From: Xanthomarina sp035306605
Lineage (GTDB): Bacteria > Bacteroidota > Bacteroidia > Flavobacteriales > Flavobacteriaceae
Reading direction: 5' to 3' (one strand)
NCBI GenBank assembly: GCA_035306605.1
Contig: DATGNR010000030.1
Length of the DNA stretch: 33,416 nucleotides
The notes beneath the pieces were generated by a model. It made no database searches, had not been told where the DNA came from, and saw nothing but the letters and a program-made list of their open reading frames with translations. This document shows, piece by piece, positions 25,888 through 33,391 of this stretch; position 1 is the first letter of the stretch; every line of letters starts with the position of its first letter. Made by a program: the position numbers and the translations under genes.

Positions 25888-25926
25888 ACGTAATTTTCAG
25901 TTGGTTATTATTTTATTATCTCAAAA

Positions 25927-25947
25927 AACAACTAGAATGTAGTTGTT
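25927..25947 (-). terminator. Hairpin with minus-strand T-run upstream of the kinase promoter
   Basis: A perfect 8-bp stem AACAACTA / TAGTTGTT with a 5-nt loop is followed on the minus strand by a T-run (plus-strand A-run 25923-25928). It is placed where it would stop antisense transcription from the transporter region before the kinase promoter. Confidence 0.5.
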
Positions 25948-26237
25948 CTAAACCATGAAAATACCATTAGGATTTTTTACTAGTTACAGTATTTAAACAA
26001 ACTAGTGTAAAAAAATAGTTGGTACTTTCATTCTTGAATTAATTGAAACAAAAACCTTGCAAAATAGGTTTTCACTAAAGCACCTTATGCAAGCTGTCAA
26101 ACTTTTAAGCAAAATGTTAATTTAGAAAAAAAACAAAACTCCATACCGCTCCTTCACTACAATGGAGGTATATTTACGGATTTAAAAACAGTCTTAAAAT
26201 AAATCGGTTTAAGCCGTAATAACAGTTACCATATAAC

Positions 26238-27413
26238 ATGAAGCGTTTATTTAACAATTTATTATTTAAAGTATTTATAGCCATCGTATTAGGAATTGTT
26301 TTTGGGCTCTATTTGCCCGAATCCTTCAACCGGATCTTTACAACTTTTAATGCGTTTTTTGGCCAGTTTTTAAACTTCTCCATTCCATTAATAATTATGG
26401 GATTAATAATGCCTGCCATTTCGGACCTTGGAAAAGGTGCAGGAAAATTATTATTAGTTACAACTGCCATTGCTTATGGATCCACTTTGTTCTCTGGATT
26501 TATGACCTATTTTACAGTTTCCAACATATTTCCACAATTATTAGAATCTCATGTAAACGATGTAGCTCAAATTGCCGATGCAGGTCAAGAGCTAACCCCT
26601 TACTTTAGTATTACGATTCCAGCCTTATTAGATGTTATGTCGGCCTTGGTTTTTGCTTTTGTAATTGGTTTAGGATTATCCTTTCAAGAGAAATCTAATT
26701 TAAAACTGGTTGTAAAAGATTTTGAAAAAATAATTATGCAATTAATTGAAAAGGTTATTGTACCGCTTTTACCACTTTTTATATTAGGCATTTTTTCAAG
26801 TATGGCCTATAGTGGTCAAGTATTCTCAATTCTAAAAGTTTTTATAAGTATTATAGGAGTTATTTTTGCTTTACACATTTTACTTCTTCTACTAGAATAC
26901 ACCATTGCAGGAGTCCTTACAAAGAAAAATCCCTTAAAGTTATTGGTTACTATGATGCCTGCTTATTTTACAGCCTTAGGAACACAATCATCCGCAGCTA
27001 CAATTCCTGTAACTTTAGAACAAACTTTAAAAAATGGCGTGTCAGAAAAAATTGCTGGTTTTGTTATTCCACTATGTGCCACTATTCATCTTTCCGGAAG
27101 TATCATGAAAATAACTGCTTGTGCCATGGCATTAATGATTTTACATGGACTACCGTTTAGTTTCACTCTTTTTGCGGGATTCATTTTCATGTTAGGAATA
27201 GCTATGGTTGCTGCACCTGGAGTTCCTGGCGGTGCTATTATGGCTGCAGTAGGTGTTTTACAATCTATGTTAGGATTTAATGAAGAAATGATTGGGTTAA
27301 TGATAGCCCTGTATATTGCTATGGATAGTTTTGGAACCGCTTGTAATGTTACTGGTGATGGCGCCATATCTTTAGTTGTAAATAAAATTACAAAAGAGAA
27401 ATTGATAGCTTAA
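26238..27413 (+). CDS. DAACS-family (Glt-type) cation-coupled amino/organic acid symporter, divergent
   Basis: This 391-residue inner-membrane transporter has the glutamate-transporter (SLC1/DAACS) fold: eight helices with two re-entrant hairpins. HP1 has a serine motif G-T-Q-S-S-A-A-T (248-255). HP2 has A-P-G-V-P-G-G (326-332). TM8 has D363-S-F-G and N-V-T-G-D (370-374). Two defining sites are changed. The TM7 N-M-D-G-T sodium motif is H-L-S-G-S (284-288). The TM8 arginine that binds the side-chain carboxylate in GltPh (R397) aligns with G366, while the amino-group-binding aspartate is kept (D363). A dicarboxylic amino acid substrate is therefore doubtful and a neutral substrate or altered ion coupling is more likely. 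It is a single-gene unit. Confidence 0.87.
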   Translation: MKRLFNNLLFKVFIAIVLGIVFGLYLPESFNRIFTTFNAFFGQFLNFSIPLIIMGLIMPAISDLGKGAGKLLLVTTAIAYGSTLFSGFMTYFTVSNIFPQLLESHVNDVAQIADAGQELTPYFSITIPALLDVMSALVFAFVIGLGLSFQEKSNLKLVVKDFEKIIMQLIEKVIVPLLPLFILGIFSSMAYSGQVFSILKVFISIIGVIFALHILLLLLEYTIAGVLTKKNPLKLLVTMMPAYFTALGTQSSAATIPVTLEQTLKNGVSEKIAGFVIPLCATIHLSGSIMKITACAMALMILHGLPFSFTLFAGFIFMLGIAMVAAPGVPGGAIMAAVGVLQSMLGFNEEMIGLMIALYIAMDSFGTACNVTGDGAISLVVNKITKEKLIA

Positions 27414-27842
27414 ATTAAATTGGATGTTTTTCTTTTTTGATAACAATAAGAAAGTACTAATTTATACTAAACTCTAAGAGGTAAAATTACACGGTTTATT
27501 CAGTGCAATTCTTTGATGAAGCAAAAAATCCCCCTTCAGAAATGAAGAGGGATTTACTTAACTACATGTGCTTCAAAACCTTCCTAACAATAACTTATTA
27601 CTATAAACAAGTCTAGCTTTGAATCAATTTGGCAGCTTAAAAAATTGATAATATACACTTACTATATAAATCGCGAATATCACTAATATTTCTTAATTTA
27701 TCAAGTAGAAACTCCTTCAATATTTGTGCAAAATAGCCCTATTTAAACACCAACCTGAATTTTAATTTCTAGCCACTATTTAACTTCGAAAGCAGGATAT
27801 TTAGAAGCGTTTAAATTTATAGCGAAAATTATTCCTATATTA
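27414..27842. other. 429-bp intergenic region
   Basis: This holds a terminator hairpin (27526-27555) and an exact -7-like TAGCTTTG (27614-27621). The latter could start a transcript with a leader of more than 200 nt for the small membrane protein gene, or a small RNA. No convincing coding frame was seen on either strand. Confidence 0.4.
27526..27555. terminator. Intrinsic terminator hairpin downstream of the transporter
   Basis: A 13-bp stem AAATCCCCCTTCA / TGAAGAGGGATTT with one mismatch and a GAAA loop. The T-run is stronger on the minus strand (27523-27528 are A) but a T-rich tail also follows on the plus strand. It is 113 bp past the transporter stop. Confidence 0.7.
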
Positions 27843-28067
27843 ATGGAAATTATAAATCAAAAAATTATGAATCAATCAGTAAAGCGAATTTTAATGATAG
27901 TGGGTGTCGTACTTTTAGTATATGGTATCTATACCTTAATTGCGCCAGAAGCATCAGTTAGTGTAGGAGAATTAAGTATTGAAGCACAAGACAACACAGA
28001 CTCTTATATTACCATAGGTTTGGGTCTAGCTGCATTAGTATTAGGTTATCTTGGTGGTAAAAAATAG
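27843..28067 (+). CDS. Small two-helix membrane protein, DUF3185-like
   Basis: This 74-residue membrane protein probably starts at the second ATG (27867), giving 66 residues (M-N-Q-S-V-K-R-I-L-M). The helix then begins right after a basic N terminus; the first ATG adds eight polar residues. Helix 1 (about 16-32 of the long form) is followed by a short polar segment with S-V-G-E-L-S-I-E-A-Q-D-N, then helix 2 (about 50-70) ending G-Y-L-G-G-K-K. This layout resembles small DUF3185 proteins, but the match is by eye only. Function is unknown. It stands alone and is followed by a strong terminator shared with lpdA. Confidence 0.7.
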   Translation: MEIINQKIMNQSVKRILMIVGVVLLVYGIYTLIAPEASVSVGELSIEAQDNTDSYITIGLGLAALVLGYLGGKK

Positions 28068-28082
28068 TTGAATTTAACTTAT

Positions 28083-28115
28083 AAAAAAAAGCAACCAAAT
28101 TGGTTGCTTTTTTTT
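28083..28115. terminator. Bidirectional intrinsic terminator
   Basis: A 14-bp stem with core GCAACC / GGTTGC and flanking A8/T8 tracts encloses a 5-nt loop. It lies between the convergent small membrane protein gene and lpdA and has strong T-runs on both strands. Confidence 0.93.
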
Positions 28116-28155
28116 AAGGAGACACTTCTATTATGTCTCAATATATTGCTTACTA

Positions 28156-29556
28156 TTATATATGTAAGGCTCTATCGTCAGTTGCAGCTAAAGCCGCTTC
28201 TTTAAGCGCTTCTGTAAAAGTTGGATGTGCATGTGACATTCTAGAGATATCTTCAGCTGAAGCTCTAAACTCCATAGCAACTACAGCTTCGGCAATCATA
28301 TCAGCAGCACGAGCTCCCACCATGTGCACGCCTAAAATTTCGTCTGTAGTTTTATCTGCAAGAACTTTTACAAATCCGTCTAAATCCATACTTGCTCTAC
28401 TTCTACCTAAAGCACGCATAGGAAATTGACCAGTTTTATATTCAACTCCTCCTTCTTTAAGTTGCTCTTCGGTTTTCCCCACTGAAGCAACTTCTGGCCA
28501 TGTGTAAACCACACCTGGAATTAAGTTATAATCGATATGTGGTTTTTGTCCAGCTATTGTTTCTGCAACAAAAGTTCCTTCCTCTTCAGCTTTATGAGCT
28601 AACATGGCCCCTTTAATAACATCCCCTATGGCATAAATGTTACTTGCTGAAGTTTGTAAATGTTCGTTTACTTCCACTTGACCTCTGTCGTTTAATTTAA
28701 CTCCAGCAGCCTCGGCGTTTAAACCATCAGTATAAGGACGACGTCCAACTGATACTAAACAGTAATCACCTCTAAATTCTACTTCTTCACCTTTTTTATT
28801 ATCGGCTTTCACAATCACTTCGTCTCCTACTCTTTCTACAGACTTTACTTTATGAGAGGTATTGATTTTGAATTTTTGCTTCTTTAAGACTTTGTTTAAT
28901 TCCTTAGACAAACCAGCATCCATAGTTGGAATTATTCTGTCCATATATTCAATAACAGAAACTTCGGCTCCTAGACGTTTGTAAACTTGTCCAAGCTCCA
29001 ACCCAATTACTCCTCCACCAATTACAATTAAGTGTTTTGGTATTTCAGTTAGTTTTAAGGCTTCAGTTGAAGTTATAATTCTTTCTTTATCAATGTTGAT
29101 AAAAGGTAGGCTTGAAGGTTTGGATCCTGTAGCAATTATCGTGTTCTTTGCTTCAATTTCTATAGTTTCTTCTCCTTTAATGGTAATATGAGTTGCATCT
29201 TTAAAACTTCCCACTCCCTGATAAACATCAACTTTATTCTTATTCATTAAGAAATTAATACCACCAGAAGTTGTTTCTACAACCGCCTGTTTACGCGCAA
29301 TCATTTGCTTTAAATTAACCTTAATTTCGCCTGGAATATCAATTCCATGTTCTTCAAAATGTTTGATTGCATCTTCATAGTGATGCGACGAATCTAAAAG
29401 CGCTTTACTTGGAATACACCCTACATTTAAGCAAGTTCCTCCAAGAGTTGGATATTTTTCTATAATAGCAGTTTTCATTCCTAGTTGAGCGCAACGTATT
29501 GCTGCTACATAACCTCCAGGACCAGAGCCAATAATGGCCACATCGTATGAATTCAT
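28156..29556 (-). CDS. lpdA: Dihydrolipoyl dehydrogenase
   Basis: This 466-residue flavoprotein is the E3 component that reoxidises dihydrolipoamide in pyruvate, 2-oxoglutarate and branched-chain 2-oxoacid dehydrogenases and in the glycine cleavage system. It has the N-terminal FAD motif G-S-G-P-G-G (10-15) and the redox pair C42/C47 in G-G-T-C-L-N-V-G-C-I-P-S-K. The NAD motif is G-G-G-V-I-G-L-E-L-G. The C-terminal H444-P-T-F-T-E449 dyad belongs to the partner subunit active site. Length is normal. It is encoded alone, with a well-matched promoter and a terminator, so it probably supplies several complexes. Nearby methionine gamma-lyase would yield 2-oxobutyrate, a possible downstream substrate for such complexes. 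Confidence 0.95.
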   Translation of the reverse strand: MNSYDVAIIGSGPGGYVAAIRCAQLGMKTAIIEKYPTLGGTCLNVGCIPSKALLDSSHHYEDAIKHFEEHGIDIPGEIKVNLKQMIARKQAVVETTSGGINFLMNKNKVDVYQGVGSFKDATHITIKGEETIEIEAKNTIIATGSKPSSLPFINIDKERIITSTEALKLTEIPKHLIVIGGGVIGLELGQVYKRLGAEVSVIEYMDRIIPTMDAGLSKELNKVLKKQKFKINTSHKVKSVERVGDEVIVKADNKKGEEVEFRGDYCLVSVGRRPYTDGLNAEAAGVKLNDRGQVEVNEHLQTSASNIYAIGDVIKGAMLAHKAEEEGTFVAETIAGQKPHIDYNLIPGVVYTWPEVASVGKTEEQLKEGGVEYKTGQFPMRALGRSRASMDLDGFVKVLADKTTDEILGVHMVGARAADMIAEAVVAMEFRASAEDISRMSHAHPTFTEALKEAALAATDDRALHI

Positions 29557-29591
29557 ATAAGTATTTTTATCGAGTTTTGTTAAAACGTGTA

Positions 29592-29621
29592 CAAAAGTAC
29601 AAATGTTTTGCGGGAAGGCAA
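29592..29621 (-). promoter_or_regulatory. lpdA promoter with -7 and -33 elements
   Basis: On the minus strand a TTG (plus-strand CAA, 29619-29621) is followed after exactly 19 bp by TACTTTTG (29592-29599), matching the flavobacterial consensus TTG-N(17-23)-TAnnTTTG. The predicted leader is about 30 nt. The -7 box lies inside the dyad TGTAC-AAAA-GTACA (29589-29602), a possible operator. Confidence 0.65.
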
Positions 29622-29773
29622 TAAAAAAGTAAGTTCTTAATTAGGCAATTTGCTCTAAAACAAAACAAGGACAACTCTAACAATTATATTAGGCCGCCCC
29701 AGTTTATAGTTAATTCTCCCTAAGAACTAATTAATAGCACAACAAATATCGTAATTTTATATATTTTAAACAA

Positions 29774-29788
29774 TACTCAAATTGAGTA
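29774..29788. repeat. 15-bp dyad downstream of the LuxR-type gene
   Basis: Perfect arms TACTCAA / TTGAGTA around one central base. It lacks GC pairs for a strong terminator and its role is unclear: weak terminator for the regulator gene or a protein-binding site. Confidence 0.4.
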
Positions 29789-29802
29789 ATTTTTAAAAAA
29801 AA

Positions 29803-30573
29803 TTAAATCAAATTTCTGTTTATTTTAAGCATTCCTACCAGTTCGCCTGTTGAAGAAATATTTAATTTTTTAAGGATGTTTCTTCTATGTGTATCTACTG
29901 TATTTGGACTTATACTTAAAAGTTCTGCAATTTCTTTACTAGAATTTTTAATAGCTAAGAGTCTGATAACATCTCGTTCACGATTACTTAATCCTCCCGT
30001 TAGTTGTTTTTGAGAGAAATTATTGAAATACTTGGTTTCGTACGTATTGTTTTCGTTTAAAAGTTTTGCCGTTCCAGTAATTGACATCTTAATTTTTGAA
30101 TCTAAAACTGTATAATGTGCTAAACCTATAATGGGTTTTTTATCTGAATCGAGTTCTATGGGAGAGGTATTTTGAACAATATTGACATATACCCCTTTGG
30201 AGTTTTTAAGTCTATAATTCCATGTGTAGTTCATACGATGTCTTTGTTCTATAGGAATATCCTCTAAAGTATAAACCATCAATTCATTTAAAGTTTTTAG
30301 CCACAATTCGATATCTTCAGGATGTATTCTACTCCAAAAATAGCGCATCCCCTTATTCAACATTGTGTCCTTATTAAATCCTATACAAGAATTCATGTTT
30401 TTACTAATAAACTCAAAAGTCAGGTTTTGTGTGTTAGTAATACAAAAAAATGTAGAACTATAGGGTAAGTACACATCCAATTCTAAAAACTTTTTTATGT
30501 GATGCGTAAGTATAGGACTATCATAAGATTTGAAAATATCATTATAAATTTTGTCGACGTTTTTTAACTGCAT
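29803..30573 (-). CDS. PAS domain LuxR-family transcription regulator
   Basis: This 256-residue cytoplasmic regulator has an N-terminal PAS-like sensor domain (about 40-160, with R-I-H-P-E-D and the N-S-K-G-V-Y-V strand typical of PAS_3). The C-terminal LuxR/GerE helix-turn-helix (about 192-250) contains L-S-N-R-E-R-D-V-I-R-L-L, S-S-K-E-I-A-E-L-L-S-I-S-P-N-T-V-D-T-H and I-L-K-K-L-N-I. There is no receiver domain or autoinducer-binding domain, so signal input is probably a ligand or redox state sensed by PAS. The start lies 46 bp after the lrp stop on the same strand, so it may be co-transcribed with it. Targets are unknown. Confidence 0.85.
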   Translation of the reverse strand: MQLKNVDKIYNDIFKSYDSPILTHHIKKFLELDVYLPYSSTFFCITNTQNLTFEFISKNMNSCIGFNKDTMLNKGMRYFWSRIHPEDIELWLKTLNELMVYTLEDIPIEQRHRMNYTWNYRLKNSKGVYVNIVQNTSPIELDSDKKPIIGLAHYTVLDSKIKMSITGTAKLLNENNTYETKYFNNFSQKQLTGGLSNRERDVIRLLAIKNSSKEIAELLSISPNTVDTHRRNILKKLNISSTGELVGMLKINRNLI

Positions 30574-30619
30574 GCATTAAATTTAACACAAAAATTTAAA
30601 AAGTCAGTATGGAATATCA

Positions 30620-31078
30620 TTAAATATTAATAGCAGTACCATGTTTTACTTCATTAATAACAAACATACTATGTGTACTACCAATATGATTTATGGATGT
30701 TAACTTGTTTACCATAAATTCCCGGAAGGCCTCCATATCCTCTACAATTACTTTAAGCAGATAATCATAATCACCACTGATATGGTAACACTCCATAACT
30801 TCTACTAAATTAGCTACTTCCTTTTCAAATTTAACAACGTAATCCTGCGTATGCTGTATAAGCTTGATGTGGCAAAAGGCCACAAAACTCTTTTCAACTT
30901 TCTCTTTTTTAACTAGGGCGACGTAGTTTGAAATAACACCTTGATTTTCTAATTTTTTAATACGTTCGTAAACAGCTGTTACTGACAAATTAAGTTTATT
31001 TGAAAGTTCTTTATTTGTTTGCTTACAATCTGCTTGCAGGTATGTTAGTAGCTTTTTATCTATGGCATCGAAACTCAT
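30620..31078 (-). CDS. Lrp/AsnC family transcription regulator
   Basis: This 152-residue regulator has an N-terminal winged helix (about 5-60; L-S-N-K-L-N-L-S-V-T-A-V-Y-E-R-I-K-K-L-E). The C-terminal RAM ligand-binding domain contains C-Y-H-I-S-G-D-Y-D-Y-L-L-K-V and ends near the glycine-rich turn. It is transcribed divergently from the methionine gamma-lyase-like gene, 167 bp apart. This is the same arrangement as mdeR-mdeA of Pseudomonas putida, where the Lrp-type regulator activates the lyase gene. A regulator of sulfur amino-acid catabolism responding to methionine or a product is therefore likely, by inference. A 15-bp dyad inside its own promoter region suggests autoregulation. Confidence 0.92.
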   Translation of the reverse strand: MSFDAIDKKLLTYLQADCKQTNKELSNKLNLSVTAVYERIKKLENQGVISNYVALVKKEKVEKSFVAFCHIKLIQHTQDYVVKFEKEVANLVEVMECYHISGDYDYLLKVIVEDMEAFREFMVNKLTSINHIGSTHSMFVINEVKHGTAINI

Positions 31079-31136
31079 TTTTGAAAATTTTTCAGTTCTA
31101 CCCTATAAAACTCAGTAAAACATATTTTTTATTCTA

Positions 31137-31144
31137 CAAACATA
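31137..31144 (-). promoter_or_regulatory. -7 promoter box of the lrp-type gene
   Basis: The minus strand reads TATGTTTG, an exact TAnnTTTG box 58 bp before the ATG. The nearest TTG lies 24 bp upstream of it, slightly long for a -33 element. Confidence 0.45.
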
Positions 31145-31152
31145 CATATTTA

Positions 31153-31167
31153 TAGATTTATAATCTA
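31153..31167. promoter_or_regulatory. 15-bp dyad, probable Lrp/AsnC operator
   Basis: TAGATT-TAT-AATCTA is a perfect 6-bp inverted repeat with a 3-bp centre. Its length and outer TAG...CTA match the 15-bp E. coli Lrp consensus (YAG...CTR). It lies 8 bp upstream of the lrp -7 box, within the promoter spacer, and between the two divergent genes, so it could serve autorepression and control of the lyase gene. Confidence 0.5.
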
Positions 31168-31245
31168 ACAACAAGCCCTGCCATTGATTATTTCTCTAAA
31201 TAACTCGACATTTACATCACTTTTAACTTAAAAATATTTATATAT

Positions 31246-32445
31246 ATGGCTTTCAAACCAGCAAACAACATACAAGATTTACAATATTTTGGAGAATTTG
31301 GAGGTGTAAACCCTTCTATTTCAGACTCATCTACTTACACTTTTTTATCGGCAAAAACTATGTTCGATACTTTTGAAGGTAATGCTGATGGTTGTTACCT
31401 ATATTCTCGTCACTCTACTCCGTCCAACCTATATTTAGGTGAAGCTTTAGCTGCCATGGAAGGTACCGAAACTGCTAATGTTACTGCATCTGGGATGGGC
31501 GCTATTACCCCGGTAATTATGCAACTTTGTGGCGCTGGAGATCATGTGGTTTCTAGTAGAACAATTTATGGTGGAACTTACGCCTTCCTAAAGAATTTTG
31601 CTCCTAGATTGAACATTGCAACAAGTTTTGTGGATATAACTAAACTAGATGTGGTTGAAGCTGCCATAACCCCTAATACTAAGGTCCTTTATTGCGAGTC
31701 TGTTAGTAACCCTTTACTAGAGGTGGCTGATATTTCTGGTCTTGCTAAGATTGCTAAAAAGCATAATTTAAAGTTGGTTGTAGACAACACTTTCTCTCCT
31801 TTATCCATTTCACCTAGCCAATTAGGAGCTGATATTGTAATCCATAGTTTAACTAAATTTATTAATGGCTCTAGCGATACGGTTGGAGGTGTTGTTTGTG
31901 GAACTCAAGAATTCATAAACGATTTACGCAATGTAAATGATGGCGCTTGTATGCTTTTAGGAGCAACTATGGATAGCTTAAGAGCAGCTTCTATTTTAAA
32001 AAATCTAAGAACGCTACATATTAGAATGCAACAACACAGCTTAAATGCAAGTTATTTGGCTGAAAAATTTGAAGCACTCGGATTAAAAACTGTTTATCCT
32101 GGATTGGCTTCACATCCTTCTCATGAGTTATTCAAATCCATGATGAATGAAAAATATGGTTTTGGAGGAATGCTAACTGTAGATGTAGGTTCTTTGGAAA
32201 AAGCCAACGCCTTAATGGAATTAATGCAAGAGAAAAACTTAGGTTATTTAGCAGTTAGTTTAGGATTTTATAAAACCTTATTCTCTGCTCCAGGAAGTTC
32301 TACTTCATCTGAAATTCCAGAAGACGAACAAAAAGAAATGGGCCTAAGTGATGGCTTGATTCGCTTTTCAATTGGATTGGATGCTGATATTGAACGCACG
32401 TATAATATGATGCACGGATGCATGAAGGAATTGAATATTCTTTAA
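31246..32445 (+). CDS. Methionine gamma-lyase-like Cys/Met-metabolism PLP enzyme
   Basis: This 399-residue PLP enzyme of the gamma-family has the expected methionine gamma-lyase length. K204 in H-S-L-T-K-F-I-N-G is the Schiff-base lysine, D180 (V-V-D-N-T-F) contacts the pyridine ring, and Y53/R55 (Y-S-R) bind cofactor phosphate of the neighbouring subunit. Y108-G-G-T matches the stacking-tyrosine loop. The residue equal to Cys116 of P. putida methionine gamma-lyase is G110, so strict lyase specificity is not assured. Cystathionine gamma-lyase or O-acetylhomoserine sulfhydrylase activity is possible. The divergent Lrp-type regulator favours methionine catabolism to methanethiol, ammonia and 2-oxobutyrate. 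A terminator follows. Confidence 0.8.
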   Translation: MAFKPANNIQDLQYFGEFGGVNPSISDSSTYTFLSAKTMFDTFEGNADGCYLYSRHSTPSNLYLGEALAAMEGTETANVTASGMGAITPVIMQLCGAGDHVVSSRTIYGGTYAFLKNFAPRLNIATSFVDITKLDVVEAAITPNTKVLYCESVSNPLLEVADISGLAKIAKKHNLKLVVDNTFSPLSISPSQLGADIVIHSLTKFINGSSDTVGGVVCGTQEFINDLRNVNDGACMLLGATMDSLRAASILKNLRTLHIRMQQHSLNASYLAEKFEALGLKTVYPGLASHPSHELFKSMMNEKYGFGGMLTVDVGSLEKANALMELMQEKNLGYLAVSLGFYKTLFSAPGSSTSSEIPEDEQKEMGLSDGLIRFSIGLDADIERTYNMMHGCMKELNIL

Positions 32446-32465
32446 ATTTCAAAAATATATTTAAC

Positions 32466-32498
32466 AAAAAAGAGAGCCGGTAATAGGCTCTTTTTTTT
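32466..32498 (+). terminator. Intrinsic terminator after the methionine gamma-lyase-like gene
   Basis: Stem AGAGCC / GGCTCT extended by A/T tracts, a 7-nt loop (32479-32485) and eight T residues. It lies about 20 bp after the stop codon. Confidence 0.92.
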
Positions 32499-32605
32499 GT
32501 TTATTTTCGAAGATGAACTGAGTGGTGTTCTATTAAAAACTTATTTTTAAACGAAACTACCTAATACCTATTATTAATACCTTCTAAAATTTGCTATACT
32601 ATAAT

Positions 32606-33391
32606 CTAGTCAGCTTCGATTAGTTCGATGTTCATAGTTGCTGAACTTGGTATAACATAAACAACTGTTAGAGTACTGTCCGTATATAACCTTATAATGT
32701 TCCCAGCATTTAAATGAATTATCTTAGTCATGCTGCAAGAACTATTTCCTAGATGAGTTACCCGAGTATGACTATAAGAACCTGGTATAATCCCTGTTGT
32801 ATTTGTACCAGTAGATAAATAAAAACCTAAAGTTACTGGATTAGGGGCAGGTTCGCTGGCTTTAAACATATCAATCGACAAAGAATAAGTTACTCTATAA
32901 ATTCCAGATGTAACAATTTCAAAACCATTAAAAGTTGGTGGTGCCGCACTATCAGGAACAGGAATAACACCTTCCATTTCCCCTAAACCATTAAACCTTA
33001 TGGGTATAGTAGTATTCATATCCTGTCTTAAGTTTCTAGCTAAGCCTTTACCACTATTATCAAATATTTCACCATATACCTTATCGCTGTATTCTTTAAA
33101 TCTACTCCATTGACTACCATCCCAATAATAAAAACCGGGAGTTACAGAACTTACACCTATAGTTGTATTTGTATTATAAACTAATAAACTTGTCGCAGGG
33201 CTTACTATTGTTGTAACATCATTTATAGAGTTCAATGCGACTCTTGGTATTAAAACTCCCGCACTAGTGCTTTCTACATCTAAAACAGAAGATGGATCCG
33301 GATTAGTAGTACCAATACCTACTTGTGCCGAAACTTTAAAAAAGAAGACAAAAAACAAACTTAATAGAATGATATTTTTATGGAAGTTCAT
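32606..33391 (-). CDS. Secreted protein with GIGTTNP N-terminal region and C1q/TNF-like C-terminal domain
   Basis: This 261-residue exported protein has a signal peptide (about 1-22, ending V-S-A). The mature part begins with the Bacteroidota surface-protein motif V-G-I-G-T-T-N-P-D-P-S-S-V-L-D-V, then G-V-L-I-P-R-V, S-L-L-V-Y-N-T-N and F-Y-Y-W-D-G-S-Q-W. The C-terminal half (about 125-261) has a jelly-roll pattern: G-I-Y-R-V-T-Y-S-L-S, L-G-F-Y-L-S-T-G and a final A-T-M-N-I-E-L-I-E-A-D. This suggests a C1q/TNF- or BclA-like trimeric domain. No type IX sorting tail is visible. It is probably a surface or extracellular structural/adhesive protein, but the function is not known. The gene is complete, with only 25 bp upstream in the window. 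Confidence 0.8.
   Translation of the reverse strand: MNFHKNIILLSLFFVFFFKVSAQVGIGTTNPDPSSVLDVESTSAGVLIPRVALNSINDVTTIVSPATSLLVYNTNTTIGVSSVTPGFYYWDGSQWSRFKEYSDKVYGEIFDNSGKGLARNLRQDMNTTIPIRFNGLGEMEGVIPVPDSAAPPTFNGFEIVTSGIYRVTYSLSIDMFKASEPAPNPVTLGFYLSTGTNTTGIIPGSYSHTRVTHLGNSSCSMTKIIHLNAGNIIRLYTDSTLTVVYVIPSSATMNIELIEAD

Larger units (their letters stand above)
25837..26237. other. 401-bp divergent intergenic region (kinase / transporter)
   Basis: This contains the kinase -7 box (25880-25887), a hairpin with a minus-strand T-run (25927-25947), and an imperfect hairpin built from TTTTTACTAGTT (25974-25985) and AACTAGTGTAAAAA (25999-26012). A CTCCAT/ATGGAG inverted repeat lies further right, near 26140-26167. 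A loose TATATTTA near 26168 could be the transporter -7 element. No gene was seen. Confidence 0.5.

Noticed and set aside
31079..31245. SAM riboswitch before the methionine gamma-lyase-like gene
   Set aside because: The gap is short and AT-rich, with no SAM-type multi-helix pattern or terminator. The Lrp-type dyad explains the regulation better.
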